50,189 nucleotides of DNA, taken from contig JAKOVI010000098.1 of the NCBI GenBank assembly GCA_029782135.1, positions 1 through 50,189 on the forward strand. The letters are read 5' to 3'. Both the position numbers and the translations under genes were made by a program. Origin of the DNA: Bacillota bacterium (lineage in GTDB: Bacteria; Bacillota; UBA4882; UBA10575). Numbering within the stretch: the stretch's first letter is position 1; each line of letters starts with the position of its first letter. This document shows positions 33,221-41,887 of this stretch, piece by piece. The notes under the pieces are model-generated. The model did no database searches, had not been told where the DNA came from, and saw only the letters and a program-made list of their open reading frames with translations.

Positions 33221-33893
33221 GCGTTTCTCCTCCTTCCCGCTCATCCGGTTCTTTTAATTGTTCCGGCCGTTCCTCCGAACGCACCGGCCCGCCTTGCAGA
33301 CGTTCCCGGGATTCGCCAATCACTTCAGCCAAAAGCACCCCAATCAACCCGGCCAGGACAATGGTATCCAGGGCACCCGCCCCGCCAATGCTCGTTGGGG
33401 ATGACAGTCCGGAGAGCGCCGCCTCTACCGCATGAGCCAGATCGGCCAGGATAATGCCGAACGTCGCCCCGATAAAGGCCAACCGCCGCGAACGTCCGAT
33501 CAAATAAGCGATGACGCCGGCAATGATCCCCCATAAATATTGTGGCTCAAGCCAACCGCGGTCGATGTCAAAAGTATAGAGTTTGGAGCCGCCATAGATC
33601 ACCGCAGCGATCACCAAGGACCCAATTAATCCCCTGGTGGTCTCTTTCCGCGTCCCCGCCCTGCTCAAAACATAGATACTCAGGGCCAGTGGGATAATGG
33701 CGCCGCCAACATTAATGCTCAGCGCCGGGGTGCCACGGTATAACGGGATATTTAGAAAACTGCCGACTACCATCGCAGCCAGGATCAGCAAGGCTTGTTT
33801 ATCATTAAGGTAGAGCCGGTCCAAGACCTGTTGCGCCAGCCCTAAAAGGATTAAGATCCCCGTCCCGATCAGCAATATGACTCCGAGGTTCAT
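33213..33893 (-). CDS. DUF1614 family membrane protein
   Basis: 226 residues with about six to seven hydrophobic helices and a charged C-terminal tail. The conserved segments VVGSFLNIPLY, INVGGAIIPLALSIYVL and IGGAGALDTIVLAGLIGVLLAE are the DUF1614 pattern. The function is unknown. It is the first gene of the operon with spoIIP (overlap eight bases), which suggests a role linked to sporulation or the cell envelope. The ATG at 33893 is the family start (MNLGVILLIG). Confidence 0.82.
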   Translation of the reverse strand: MNLGVILLIGTGILILLGLAQQVLDRLYLNDKQALLILAAMVVGSFLNIPLYRGTPALSINVGGAIIPLALSIYVLSRAGTRKETTRGLIGSLVIAAVIYGGSKLYTFDIDRGWLEPQYLWGIIAGVIAYLIGRSRRLAFIGATFGIILADLAHAVEAALSGLSSPTSIGGAGALDTIVLAGLIGVLLAEVIGESRERLQGGPVRSEERPEQLKEPDEREGGETHG

Positions 33894-34035
33894 TCCTCTC
33901 CCTCCTTTTACCGTTTAATCCAACCGTGCCCGTTAAAACTCTTCTTGTCACTCCTATGGCACAAGCTTGTCTTCTGCGGATACGCTTTCGCCTTTTATTA
34001 TCCCACCACGGGAAAATCCAATTCAAAAACTGCAG

Positions 34036-34068
34036 AAATAAAAAAGACATCAGCGCTCGCTGATGTCA
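34036..34068 (-). terminator. terminator of the ispH-S1 operon
   Basis: Nine-pair hairpin GACATCAGC / GCTGATGTC (34046-34054 and 34059-34067), followed on the minus strand by TTTTTTATTT; about 60 bases past the ispH-S1 stop. Confidence 0.85.
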
Positions 34069-34128
34069 TAATGTTTATTTAACCGTCAAATCTTTATTTT
34101 ATTGAAAACCAACGCCGGGGAAAAATCG

Positions 34129-36231
34129 TCAGTCCGTGCCTTCCCCTTTCAACTGCCCCATCTTTTCCGCCAGGAGAACACCGAGGTTGGAAGAGAGTGG
34201 TTCTTCTTCCAGACCGGAAATGGTTGTCTCCTTGCTCTCCTTCACCGGCTTCTCTTCCTTGGCCTCACGCAGGCTCAAGCCGATTCTCCTCTGTTCCGGC
34301 TCGACCTTGATCACCTTGGCCTTGACTGTCTGGCCGACTTGGACAACTTCCGCCGGTTTCTCCACCCGCCGGTCGCTTAATTGGGAGATATGGATGAGCC
34401 CGTCGACCCCCTCTTCCAGATTAACAAAGGCACCGAACGATGTAAGCCGGACCACTTTTCCTTCCACATAGTCCCCGACTTTATATTTCTCCACAATCTT
34501 CGTCCAGGGATGAGGTGATAACTGTTTAAGACTGAGGGAGATCCTTTTCGCTTCCCGGTCGACCTTGGTCACCAGCACCTCGATCTGCTGTCCTTCGACC
34601 AGACGTTCCGACGGATGTTTAAGCCGTTCCCAAGCAATCTCGGAGATATGTAACAACCCTTCCACCCCGTGGCCGAGATCGACAAAGGCGCCAAACGGTG
34701 TTAGTCTGGTCACCACCCCGGTGCGTTTTTCTCCTTCGGTAAGTTCACTGTAGACTTTCTCCTCGACGGCCCGGCGTTCCTCTTCCAGGACCTCCCGGCG
34801 GGAGAGGACTGCCCGGCGGCGTTTCGGTTCAAATTCGATCAGGTTAAAGTCCGTCTCCAACCCGACGAGGGTTGACAAGTCCTTAACGTAACCGAGGTCA
34901 GCCTGCGAAGCGGGGAGAAAAGCGGTCACGCCGTCCACCTTGACTTGCAGCCCGCCTTTGACCGCCTGGACAATTTTCCCTTTGACACGGCGATGTTCTT
35001 GATAAGCGTCGGCAAGTTTCTCCCAGGCTAACTCCTCATCGGCCCGTCTTTTCGAGAGGATCGTTTTATCATCGTCGGATTTCAGAACCATCACTTTTAT
35101 TTTATCGCCCTTTTGCACGACTTCTTCAGCAGAAGCAACATTTTCATTCGTCAGTTCGCGCAGGGGAATCTGCAGTTCGGACTTGCCGCCGACACTAACC
35201 GATACTTCCTCCTTGTTCACTTCGACCACGATCCCCTCGACAATGCTTCCTTCCTCCAGGCGGGGGATCTCGTAGTTCAGCAGCATCTCCCCGTTGTCAA
35301 CCGCCGCTTCGGACACTGCTTCTTCCTTTATTCCTTCCGCCGGTTGCACGTTGATCATTTGATTTTCTTCCATGTCTATACCTCCTGCAGAATTTACTTT
35401 CAGCCAGTCAACAACCTCGGAGATCTGCTCTTGAGGAGTCGACGCACCGGCTGTAACCCCGATTAAGGTTTTCCCTCTCAACCACTGAGGATCGATCTCA
35501 CTTATTGATTCTATATGATAAGTCGGTGTCAGGGAAGCCCCAATTTCGGCAAGTTTGCGCGTATTCGCCGAATTTTTCCCGCCGACGACCAACAACAGAT
35601 CGACTTTTCGCGCCAGTTCAGCCGTTTCCTCCTGTCGTTCCCGGGTGGCATTACAGATCGTGTTATACACTTTGAGCTCCTTCACCCGGGGAAGGAGGGC
35701 GGTGACCACCATGTTCAGATTCTCCAGCGGCTGGGTGGTCTGACAGACCAAACCGACCCGTGCTGCGAACTTTATCTTCTCGATCGCTGCCTGGTCTTTA
35801 GGGTCAATGACGACGGTTTGCCCGTCCACAGCCTCTACCACTGCTTTGACTTCCGGATGCTCCGGCTCCCCCACCACGACGACTTGGAAGCCCTCAGCCC
35901 GTAGTTTCTGGGCCAGCTTCTGTTCTTGTCTGACAAACGGGCAGGTGGCATCGATCACCTGTAAGCCCCGCTCTTTGGCCGCCTTAATCGTTGGGGGTCC
36001 GGCCCCGTGCGACCGGATCAGTAAAATCCCCCCCGGCTCGGCGTCGTTCAGGTCGGAAATCGTCTTAATCCCGCATTTCTCCATCTCGGCGACCACACGG
36101 GGGTTATGAATCAAGGGACCTAAGATATAAACCGGCCGGCTGCTTAGCGCTCTACTTTCCTGGGCAATCCGGAGCGCCCGTTCGACCCCGAAGCAAAATC
36201 CGGCTTTTTCCCCGATGATAATTTTACCCAA
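34129..36231 (-). CDS. ispH: IspH fused to ribosomal protein S1-like domains
   Basis: 700 residues. Residues 1-282 are 4-hydroxy-3-methylbut-2-enyl diphosphate reductase, the last step of the MEP isoprenoid pathway, with the three [4Fe-4S] cysteines Cys13 (GFCFGVERA), Cys97 (DATCPFV) and Cys193 (NTICNATRE). A linker with the acidic EENQMINVQPAEGIKEEAVSE follows. From about 320 to 660 lie four S1 domains, the last two with the GAFVxL pattern (PFGAFVDLGHGVEGLLHIS and SFGAFVNLEEGVDGLIHIS). The IspH-S1 fusion is known in clostridia. It follows the cmk-plsC fusion gene by 19 bases. Confidence 0.96.
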   Translation of the reverse strand: MGKIIIGEKAGFCFGVERALRIAQESRALSSRPVYILGPLIHNPRVVAEMEKCGIKTISDLNDAEPGGILLIRSHGAGPPTIKAAKERGLQVIDATCPFVRQEQKLAQKLRAEGFQVVVVGEPEHPEVKAVVEAVDGQTVVIDPKDQAAIEKIKFAARVGLVCQTTQPLENLNMVVTALLPRVKELKVYNTICNATRERQEETAELARKVDLLLVVGGKNSANTRKLAEIGASLTPTYHIESISEIDPQWLRGKTLIGVTAGASTPQEQISEVVDWLKVNSAGGIDMEENQMINVQPAEGIKEEAVSEAAVDNGEMLLNYEIPRLEEGSIVEGIVVEVNKEEVSVSVGGKSELQIPLRELTNENVASAEEVVQKGDKIKVMVLKSDDDKTILSKRRADEELAWEKLADAYQEHRRVKGKIVQAVKGGLQVKVDGVTAFLPASQADLGYVKDLSTLVGLETDFNLIEFEPKRRRAVLSRREVLEEERRAVEEKVYSELTEGEKRTGVVTRLTPFGAFVDLGHGVEGLLHISEIAWERLKHPSERLVEGQQIEVLVTKVDREAKRISLSLKQLSPHPWTKIVEKYKVGDYVEGKVVRLTSFGAFVNLEEGVDGLIHISQLSDRRVEKPAEVVQVGQTVKAKVIKVEPEQRRIGLSLREAKEEKPVKESKETTISGLEEEPLSSNLGVLLAEKMGQLKGEGTD

Positions 36232-36250
36232 TTTTTCGCCTCCGCACCGG

Positions 36251-37579
36251 CTAGTTAGTTTTTTCCCAAAGCTGAAGCAAGCGCGAATAGATTACGGTGG
36301 TTCCTTCCGTGATCATCTCTTTTTTGGTGCCGCCCGGAACGAGCTGAAAAGCTTCTCCGATATAAACCTTGATCTTTGGAAAACGGAAGAAATTAAGTTG
36401 TTGGGTCCCCCGGATAATCATCGGCAAGATCCGGGCATTGGTCTCCATGGCTAATAAGGTAATGCCATGGCGTAAGGGATGAAGCTTGTTATCTTTATAC
36501 CTGGTTCCCTCGGGGAAAATCCCAAGGACTTTTCCTTCTTTCAACACCTCAACCGCCGCCCGGATCGCCGCCCGGTCCCCCTTTCCCCGTCGCACCGGGA
36601 AAGCCCCCAGTTTCCGGATGATTGGCCCTAAAAGGGGAATCCGGAACAACTCTTCCTTCGCCATAAAACTGACCGGCCGCTGCAGAATGCTGCAGCCCAC
36701 AACGATCGGATCAAGCAGACTGCAATGATTACAAGCCACAATAACCGGTCCCGTCGCCGGAAGATGCTCGGCGCCCTCGACCGAGAAGCGGTAAAAAAGC
36801 TTTAAGCATATGTAAAGGATGGTGCCACAGATCTTGTAGAGCAATCCCGGCGGATCCAGTGTCTTTCGCGCCGCCGCCAATGCCATGACCCGCTCCACCA
36901 CCTCTTCGATCCTGAGGTTACTGGTGTCGATGGTCACACTATCCGCTGCCGGACGGAGCGGGGCCACTTCCCGGCCGGAGTCGATCGCATCCCGGCGGGT
37001 CAAGTCCGCCTTAATCTCTTCCGCCGTTACGTTCAGCCCTTTGGCGGTTAACTCCAGCCAGCGCCGGCGGGTGCGCTCCTCCAAAGAAGCGGTGAGGAAA
37101 ATTTTCAGATCAGCGTGCGGGAGAACCACGGTGCCGATATCACGTCCATCCATGACGACCCCGCCACGGGCGCCGATCGCCTGCTGTTGTTTGACTAACT
37201 CCGCCCGGACACCGGGTACCGCGGCCACCAATGAAACATTCTGGGAGACCGCCAAGGTGCGGATCTCCTCACTGACATCTTCCCCGTCCATCAAGAGGTG
37301 ATAGGAACCGTCCGGCATCCGTTGAAAATCCAACGCGACCTGAGCGGCCAACCTGGTCAACGCTTCCTGGTTGTCCATCGACACTCCATTGCGTAAGGCC
37401 TTTAAAGTCACCGCCCGGTACATCGCTCCGGTATCAAGATATAAGATTCCCAGTTCCTCTGCGACGCGTTTGGCCACCGTACTCTTTCCCGAACCGGCCG
37501 GCCCGTCGATGGCAATCGCGATCTTTCTCCGTTCCGGTTTCCTTTTTGTCTTCGTTTTTTCCCTCTGTTCCCTAGTCAT
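36251..37579 (-). CDS. cmk: cytidylate kinase fused to PlsC-type acyltransferase
   Basis: About 442 residues. The first half is (d)CMP kinase: IAIDGPAGSGKSTVAKRVAEELG P-loop, LYLDTGAMYRAVTLKAL and GRDIGTVVLP. The second half (from about residue 250) is 1-acyl-glycerol-3-phosphate acyltransferase, with the HX4D motif in ACNHCSLLDP, then FPVRRGKG and FPEGTRYKD. Separate adjacent cmk and plsC genes are usual in clostridia; the fusion joins nucleotide and phospholipid synthesis in one chain. The start is set at the ATG at 37579 (overlapping the upstream stop by eight bases). A basic tail of about 15 residues precedes the kinase. Confidence 0.92.
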   Translation of the reverse strand: MTREQREKTKTKRKPERRKIAIAIDGPAGSGKSTVAKRVAEELGILYLDTGAMYRAVTLKALRNGVSMDNQEALTRLAAQVALDFQRMPDGSYHLLMDGEDVSEEIRTLAVSQNVSLVAAVPGVRAELVKQQQAIGARGGVVMDGRDIGTVVLPHADLKIFLTASLEERTRRRWLELTAKGLNVTAEEIKADLTRRDAIDSGREVAPLRPAADSVTIDTSNLRIEEVVERVMALAAARKTLDPPGLLYKICGTILYICLKLFYRFSVEGAEHLPATGPVIVACNHCSLLDPIVVGCSILQRPVSFMAKEELFRIPLLGPIIRKLGAFPVRRGKGDRAAIRAAVEVLKEGKVLGIFPEGTRYKDNKLHPLRHGITLLAMETNARILPMIIRGTQQLNFFRFPKIKVYIGEAFQLVPGGTKKEMITEGTTVIYSRLLQLWEKTN

Positions 37580-38054
37580 CTTCTTCCCGGTGCTCTCCTT
37601 CTTCCTGCTCCAACTCTGCATAGCTATCTTTCGCCCGATGCACGACTTTTAATGCCTCAATCAGGTTTTCTTCCAGCTTTCCCAGAACCTCCTGGGCATA
37701 TTGTGCCAGATCTTTTTCGGCCTGGCGGGCAGAGGCATAAGCCTCCTCCTTAATAATGTTCGCCTTTTCCTCCGCCAAACGTGTTAAGTGATGTTCGGAG
37801 AGCATCCGCTGGGCCTCCGCCGAAGAACGCTTAATAATCTGGTCTGCTTCTTCCCGCGCCGCTTGGAGAATCTCTTCCTTCTGGGCTATGATCTGTTGGG
37901 CCTCTTTAACCTCCGCGGGCAGGGTTAGCTTGATCTTCTCCAACAGTTCAAGGGCTTCATCAATCACGACTAAAGAGCGTCCTACAAATTTAGGCGCTTT
38001 GGTTAAGACTTCCTCCAAACGGTCAAGAAGGTTTAATAAGTGGTTTATCTTCAT
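37572..38054 (-). CDS. coiled-coil protein related to ATP synthase b-type subunits
   Basis: About 160 residues, strongly helical and charged, with heptad-like Ala/Glu/Lys pattern from about residue 40 to 150 (for example [21 protein letters not shown]). Proteins of this kind, between coaD and later genes, are often annotated as ATPase or as F0 b-like; the true function is not known. No membrane segment is present. The start is placed at the ATG at 38054 ([15 protein letters not shown]) with AAAAAGG upstream; longer versions to 38144 lie in coaD. It overlaps the coaD end by 32 bases. Confidence 0.75.
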   Translation of the reverse strand: MKINHLLNLLDRLEEVLTKAPKFVGRSLVVIDEALELLEKIKLTLPAEVKEAQQIIAQKEEILQAAREEADQIIKRSSAEAQRMLSEHHLTRLAEEKANIIKEEAYASARQAEKDLAQYAQEVLGKLEENLIEALKVVHRAKDSYAELEQEEGEHREEDD

Positions 38055-38550
38055 CCTTTTTCCCTCGGTCACCCATCTTCTTATATAAAGCCTCCAAAAC
38101 CACTGCCGGCACCATGTCCACCGGATCCCCGCCAAAGTATACAATCTCTTTCACCATACTCGAACTGAGGAAAGAATACTCCGTTGCGGTCATCATAAAC
38201 ATCGTTTCAATCTCCGGGGCCAGTTTCTTATTGGTCAGCGCCATCTGAAACTCGTACTCAAAATCCGACAGCGCCCTTAAGCCCTTCACAATCACCTTCG
38301 CCTGATGCGCCCGGGCAAACTCCACCTGCAATCCGGTAAAGTGGTCAACCCGGACATTGGTCAATTTAATCTCCGCAATTGCCTTTTTTAAAAGTTCAAT
38401 CCGTTCTTCCACCGTAAAGAGCGGCTTTTTCCCGGGGTTATTGCCTACCGCAATAATCAATTCATCGAAAATGACCGCCGCCCTTTGAATTATGTCAAGA
38501 TGGCCATTGGTCACCGGGTCAAAACTCCCCGGGCAGATGGCAATCGTCAT
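38023..38550 (-). CDS. coaD: phosphopantetheine adenylyltransferase
   Basis: Makes dephospho-CoA from 4'-phosphopantetheine and ATP, the penultimate step of CoA synthesis. The nucleotidyl transferase motif [14 protein letters not shown] (about 8-21) and the C-terminal [19 protein letters not shown] are intact. The protein is 175 residues, about 15 longer than most CoaD, with a polar tail that overlaps the next gene. The start is ATG at 38550, overlapping the rsmD stop as TGATG, with GGAG upstream. Confidence 0.96.
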   Translation of the reverse strand: MTIAICPGSFDPVTNGHLDIIQRAAVIFDELIIAVGNNPGKKPLFTVEERIELLKKAIAEIKLTNVRVDHFTGLQVEFARAHQAKVIVKGLRALSDFEYEFQMALTNKKLAPEIETMFMMTATEYSFLSSSMVKEIVYFGGDPVDMVPAVVLEALYKKMGDRGKKDEDKPLIKPS

Positions 38551-39122
38551 CACTCATCAGCTCCATCGGTTTTATTTTGCCAAAACTCCAACGACACATC
38601 ACCGTAAAACCTTTTGTCCACCCGGCGCAGATCACCTGCCGCCGGCGGCAGTTCGGCCTGTTTGGCGATTTCCAGGACAATCCGGCCGCCGGGGGCCAGC
38701 AAAGTATGCCGGGAAATCAGTTCAAGCACCGTCAGCCAAAGATTGGCGTGATAAGGCGGATCAATTAAAATAAGGTCAAATTGTAGTCCTTTCCGGCCAA
38801 ATTTGGGCAAAATCCTGAAGACATCCGCCGGAAAGACTCTGACCTCTGCAGTAACGTCCCGTAGACGCTGAAGATTCTGTTTTAAGAGGTGCAAACCTCT
38901 AGGATCTTGCTCTACCAAACTTACGGCGCCGGCTCCCCTGCTCAAAGCCTCAATGCCCAAAGCACCGGAGCCGGCAAACAGGTCTAAAACCCGGGCTCCC
39001 TCCAAGGTCGGTCCCAGGATGTTAAATAAAGCCGCCCGTACCATGTCAGTCGTCGGCCGCAGTCCCTGATGGGAAGGACCGGAAAGGGTTAGCCCTCGAT
39101 ATTTTCCGCCGGTAACTCTCAT
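38550..39122 (-). CDS. rsmD: 16S rRNA guanine(966)-N2 methyltransferase
   Basis: A class I methyltransferase that modifies G966 of 16S rRNA, about 190 residues. It starts [11 protein letters not shown] and holds the SAM motif [15 protein letters not shown] and the catalytic DPPY in [12 protein letters not shown], all typical of RsmD. The ATG at 39122 is chosen because family proteins start with this segment; an ATG six codons earlier (39140) is possible. It precedes coaD, the most common gene pair in this group. Confidence 0.95.
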   Translation of the reverse strand: MRVTGGKYRGLTLSGPSHQGLRPTTDMVRAALFNILGPTLEGARVLDLFAGSGALGIEALSRGAGAVSLVEQDPRGLHLLKQNLQRLRDVTAEVRVFPADVFRILPKFGRKGLQFDLILIDPPYHANLWLTVLELISRHTLLAPGGRIVLEIAKQAELPPAAGDLRRVDKRFYGDVSLEFWQNKTDGADE

Positions 39123-39188
39123 CGCCAACTCACAAGTCATATGTAATAATTTATAATTTATTTAATTAGACCAAAAGCCATCAGACCA

Positions 39189-40820
39189 TTATTCAACCGA
39201 GAAGAGGTAATAATATAAGGGTTGTCCACCGTAATATAACTCGACTTCCGTTTCGGGGAAGAGATTCTGTACCTTCTCCAGCACGCTCTGCGCTTCCTGT
39301 TCATTAACATCATGACCATAATATAAAGTTATAAAAGAGTCCGCATTTACACCACAGCTCGCCAGCAGTTCCAGGAGGACCTGGGCGGCATCCTTACCGA
39401 CACAGGTAATATCCCCTTCTTTTAACCCGATGATGTCACCCTCTTGAATCTCAAACCCGTTATAAGTAGAGTTGCGCACAGCAAAGGTTACCTCCCCGGT
39501 AATCACATTACTTAATGCTCTCGTCATCGCCTCTTGGTTATGGACGAGACTCTCCTCGGGAACAAACGACATTAAAGCGGCTACACCTTGTGGAATCGAC
39601 TTCGAAGGAACCACGGCGACCGGGATATCCGTCAGTTCGCCGACCTGCCCGGCGGTCAATACCACATTGCCGTTGTTTGGTAAGATAATCACTTGTTTAG
39701 CTGGTACCTTGCTAACCGCCCGGTAAAGATCCTCCGTACTCGGATTCATCGTCTGCCCGCCTTCAATGATCTCATCCACCCCTAAACTCCGGAAGATGTT
39801 TTGTAAACCCTCCCCGGCGACGACCGCCACCAACCCGATTTCTTTCAAGGTTTGCGGTTTTTGATTGCGGCGCAGCTTCTCCAGCCGTTGCTGGCTCTGC
39901 TCAACCATGTTATTGATATCTATCTCCGAAAGTTCGCCTAGCCGGACGGCATAGTCCAAAATCAAACCGGGGTTATTGGTATGAATATGGATCTTCACCG
40001 TTTGCTCGTCGCCGACCACCAGCATGCTGTCGCCATGGGGCGCCAGATCTTCTTTAATACTCTCCACGGACAGCCCTTTTCCGCGCAGAATAAACTCGGT
40101 GCAATACTGGAAAGTGATCTCTTCCAGTTCAAGGTCATCTTCAACCCGGCCGGTGAAAAGATTCTCCTTCTCCTCACGCTCAACCTTCTTCGGGGTAACG
40201 GTTTTCTTTCCTTCCAGTGCATCGATCACGCCTTGCATGAAAAAGAGAAGACCTTTGCCGCCGGCGTCCACAACGCCGGCTTGTTTGAGGGTCGGTAATA
40301 ACTCCGGCGTCATCTCCAATGTTTTCTCGGCATGTTGATAGACCTTCTTCAAAAACTTGATGAGATCTTTCTCTTTCCCCTCAAGCTCCTGCGCTTTTTG
40401 GCCTGCTTCCCTGATTACGGTCAGGATTGTCCCTTCCACCGGTTTCCGCACTGCTTGGTAAGCTAAATTCGCGGCGCCAACAATCCCTTTACTGAGCTCG
40501 GGAATCCCTAATTTTTCCGCTTTCCCGACACTTTTGGCAAAACCCCGGAAGAACTGGGAAACAATCACGCCCGAATTACCCCGGGCACCCATTAAGGCGC
40601 CTTGCGCGGCCCGCTCTAAAATCGCCGGAACTTCATCCGGAGCTTTTTCTGCTTCCCGCAGGGCTGCTTGAAAAGTCAGGGACATATTCGTTCCTGTATC
40701 ACCATCCGGAACGGGGAAGACATTGAGGTCGTCTACTACTTCTTTATACTCGGTTATCGTTTCCACGCCCATTGCGAGGACTTGTTTCAGTTTTGGTCCG
40801 TCGATAAATTCTAGGCTCAA
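39189..40820 (-). CDS. fakA: fatty acid kinase catalytic subunit FakA (DAK2 domain)
   Basis: Phosphorylates fatty acids bound to FakB partners, feeding the PlsX/PlsY route; 543 residues. The N-terminal kinase domain has the dihydroxyacetone-kinase-like nucleotide site VPDGDTGTNMSLT (37-49) and GARGNSGVI, the middle holds VDAGGKGL, and the C-terminal part is the DegV-like half. It is the YloV protein of older annotation. It follows the Asp23 gene by 13 bases, the usual clostridial and Bacillus order. The start is TTG at 40820, after GGGAGGGTCAGG. Confidence 0.93.
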   Translation of the reverse strand: MSLEFIDGPKLKQVLAMGVETITEYKEVVDDLNVFPVPDGDTGTNMSLTFQAALREAEKAPDEVPAILERAAQGALMGARGNSGVIVSQFFRGFAKSVGKAEKLGIPELSKGIVGAANLAYQAVRKPVEGTILTVIREAGQKAQELEGKEKDLIKFLKKVYQHAEKTLEMTPELLPTLKQAGVVDAGGKGLLFFMQGVIDALEGKKTVTPKKVEREEKENLFTGRVEDDLELEEITFQYCTEFILRGKGLSVESIKEDLAPHGDSMLVVGDEQTVKIHIHTNNPGLILDYAVRLGELSEIDINNMVEQSQQRLEKLRRNQKPQTLKEIGLVAVVAGEGLQNIFRSLGVDEIIEGGQTMNPSTEDLYRAVSKVPAKQVIILPNNGNVVLTAGQVGELTDIPVAVVPSKSIPQGVAALMSFVPEESLVHNQEAMTRALSNVITGEVTFAVRNSTYNGFEIQEGDIIGLKEGDITCVGKDAAQVLLELLASCGVNADSFITLYYGHDVNEQEAQSVLEKVQNLFPETEVELYYGGQPLYYYLFSVE

Positions 40821-40833
40821 TACCTGACCCTCC

Positions 40834-41217
40834 CTACGCTTTACCGTTCATACCGGTGCGGACACCAGTGACGATCACATTCACCCGGTCGACACTGACT
40901 CCCAACTGGTTCTCAATTGCGTATTTTACAGTTTCAATCACATTATGGGCAACCTCATTAATTCTGGTTCCATATTCAACAATCACATAGAGATCCACGA
41001 TTACGCGATTGTCGTCGGTCCGTACTTCAATCCCTTTTGTCAGGTTTTCTTTGCCTAGTAATAACTCGGCGATGCCATCCTGCAAACTTCGGGACGACAT
41101 CCCGACCACGCCAAAACACTCCAAGGCTGCAATCCCTGCAACCATGGCAATGGCATCTGGGGATACGTCAATCGTTCCCAAAGATTTTTGGGACTTGACG
41201 GAGAGGTTTCTCTCCAC
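40834..41217 (-). CDS. Asp23/Gls24 family envelope stress protein
   Basis: 127 residues, one Asp23 domain: GTIDVSPDAIAMVAGIAALE at the start, GVRTGM at the end. In Bacillus YloU has this place in front of yloV/fakA. Asp23 proteins associate with the cell envelope and are linked to stress and to fatty acid metabolism; the precise role is open. The start is GTG at 41217, preceded by AAGGAGG. Two small inverted repeats lie upstream (41286-41323). Confidence 0.9.
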   Translation of the reverse strand: MERNLSVKSQKSLGTIDVSPDAIAMVAGIAALECFGVVGMSSRSLQDGIAELLLGKENLTKGIEVRTDDNRVIVDLYVIVEYGTRINEVAHNVIETVKYAIENQLGVSVDRVNVIVTGVRTGMNGKA

Positions 41218-41586
41218 AGAATAGACCTCCTTTATAAGTACAAAATCTTAAAATATATTCTCCTTTTTAATCTGAACTCCTGCTCTTTCAGAAAAATACT
41301 GAAAATCAGTTAAGCTACTTAACATAAGCGCCCCAAGCGTTTCCCCTCCTATATTGATGCCCGGTTGTTTATCTCCTGCTTGCCGGGGAAAAGTCACCTC
41401 TTTTTCGCGCTTCGCCCTGATTTTTTATAATATTACCACTAAAATTAGTTTTTTCCTGCTTTAATCGGAACTTTTTAAAATAAGCGAACGCCAAAAGCTT
41501 TCACCGGAATGTGCTTGCAGATGATCACTTGTTATGGTAGAATCTATGTAGTTTAAGACAAAGCTTACGTTGGAGGTGTAAACGAA
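41218..41586. other. divergent intergenic region
   Basis: Gap of 369 bases between the Asp23 gene and rpmB. It holds the rpmB promoter and two adjacent inverted repeats, TTTCAG-n7-CTGAAA (41286-41304) and GTTAAG-cta-CTTAAC (41309-41323), about 70-105 bases upstream of the Asp23 start. These could be operator sites. No RNA gene was seen. Confidence 0.5.
41515..41543 (+). promoter_or_regulatory. promoter of rpmB
   Basis: TTGCAG (41515-41520), 17-base spacer, TAGAAT (41538-41543), about 44 bases before the start codon. Confidence 0.75.
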
Positions 41587-41778
41587 GTGGCCGCTCGTTG
41601 CGATATTTGTGGCAAGGGACAGGCTTCCGGACAACAGGTCAGTCACTCGAACATTAAGACGAAACGTGTTTGGAAGCCGAATCTCAAACGAATCCATGCA
41701 CTGTTGAACGGTGCTCCCAAAACAATCAAGGTTTGTACCCGCTGCCTGCGCTCAGGAAGGGTACAAAGGGCGCTCTAA
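41587..41778 (+). CDS. rpmB: 50S ribosomal protein L28
   Basis: 63 residues; a large-subunit protein. The start ARCDICGKG with a CxxC pair and the second pair [10 protein letters not shown] near the C-terminus show the zinc-binding form of L28, while [10 protein letters not shown] is the family core. The start is GTG at 41587 after GGAGG. It has its own promoter and terminator and is divergent from the Asp23-fakA unit, an arrangement that is common in clostridia and Bacillus. Confidence 0.97.
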   Translation: MAARCDICGKGQASGQQVSHSNIKTKRVWKPNLKRIHALLNGAPKTIKVCTRCLRSGRVQRAL

Positions 41779-41788
41779 TCCACCGGGT

Positions 41789-41824
41789 ACCCACGAAAAA
41801 GGCCTTTTTTTATGGGTCTTTTTT
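41789..41824 (+). terminator. terminator of rpmB
   Basis: ACCCA-cg-AAAAAGG-CCTTTTT-tta-TGGGT can fold and is followed by CTTTTTTG, just past the rpmB stop. Confidence 0.7.
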
Positions 41825-41887
41825 GTTTGTGCTTATTTTATGTAGATTCGCCAATGGTTATTTGTTTCCGGAGTTTTTGGAGGTGAC

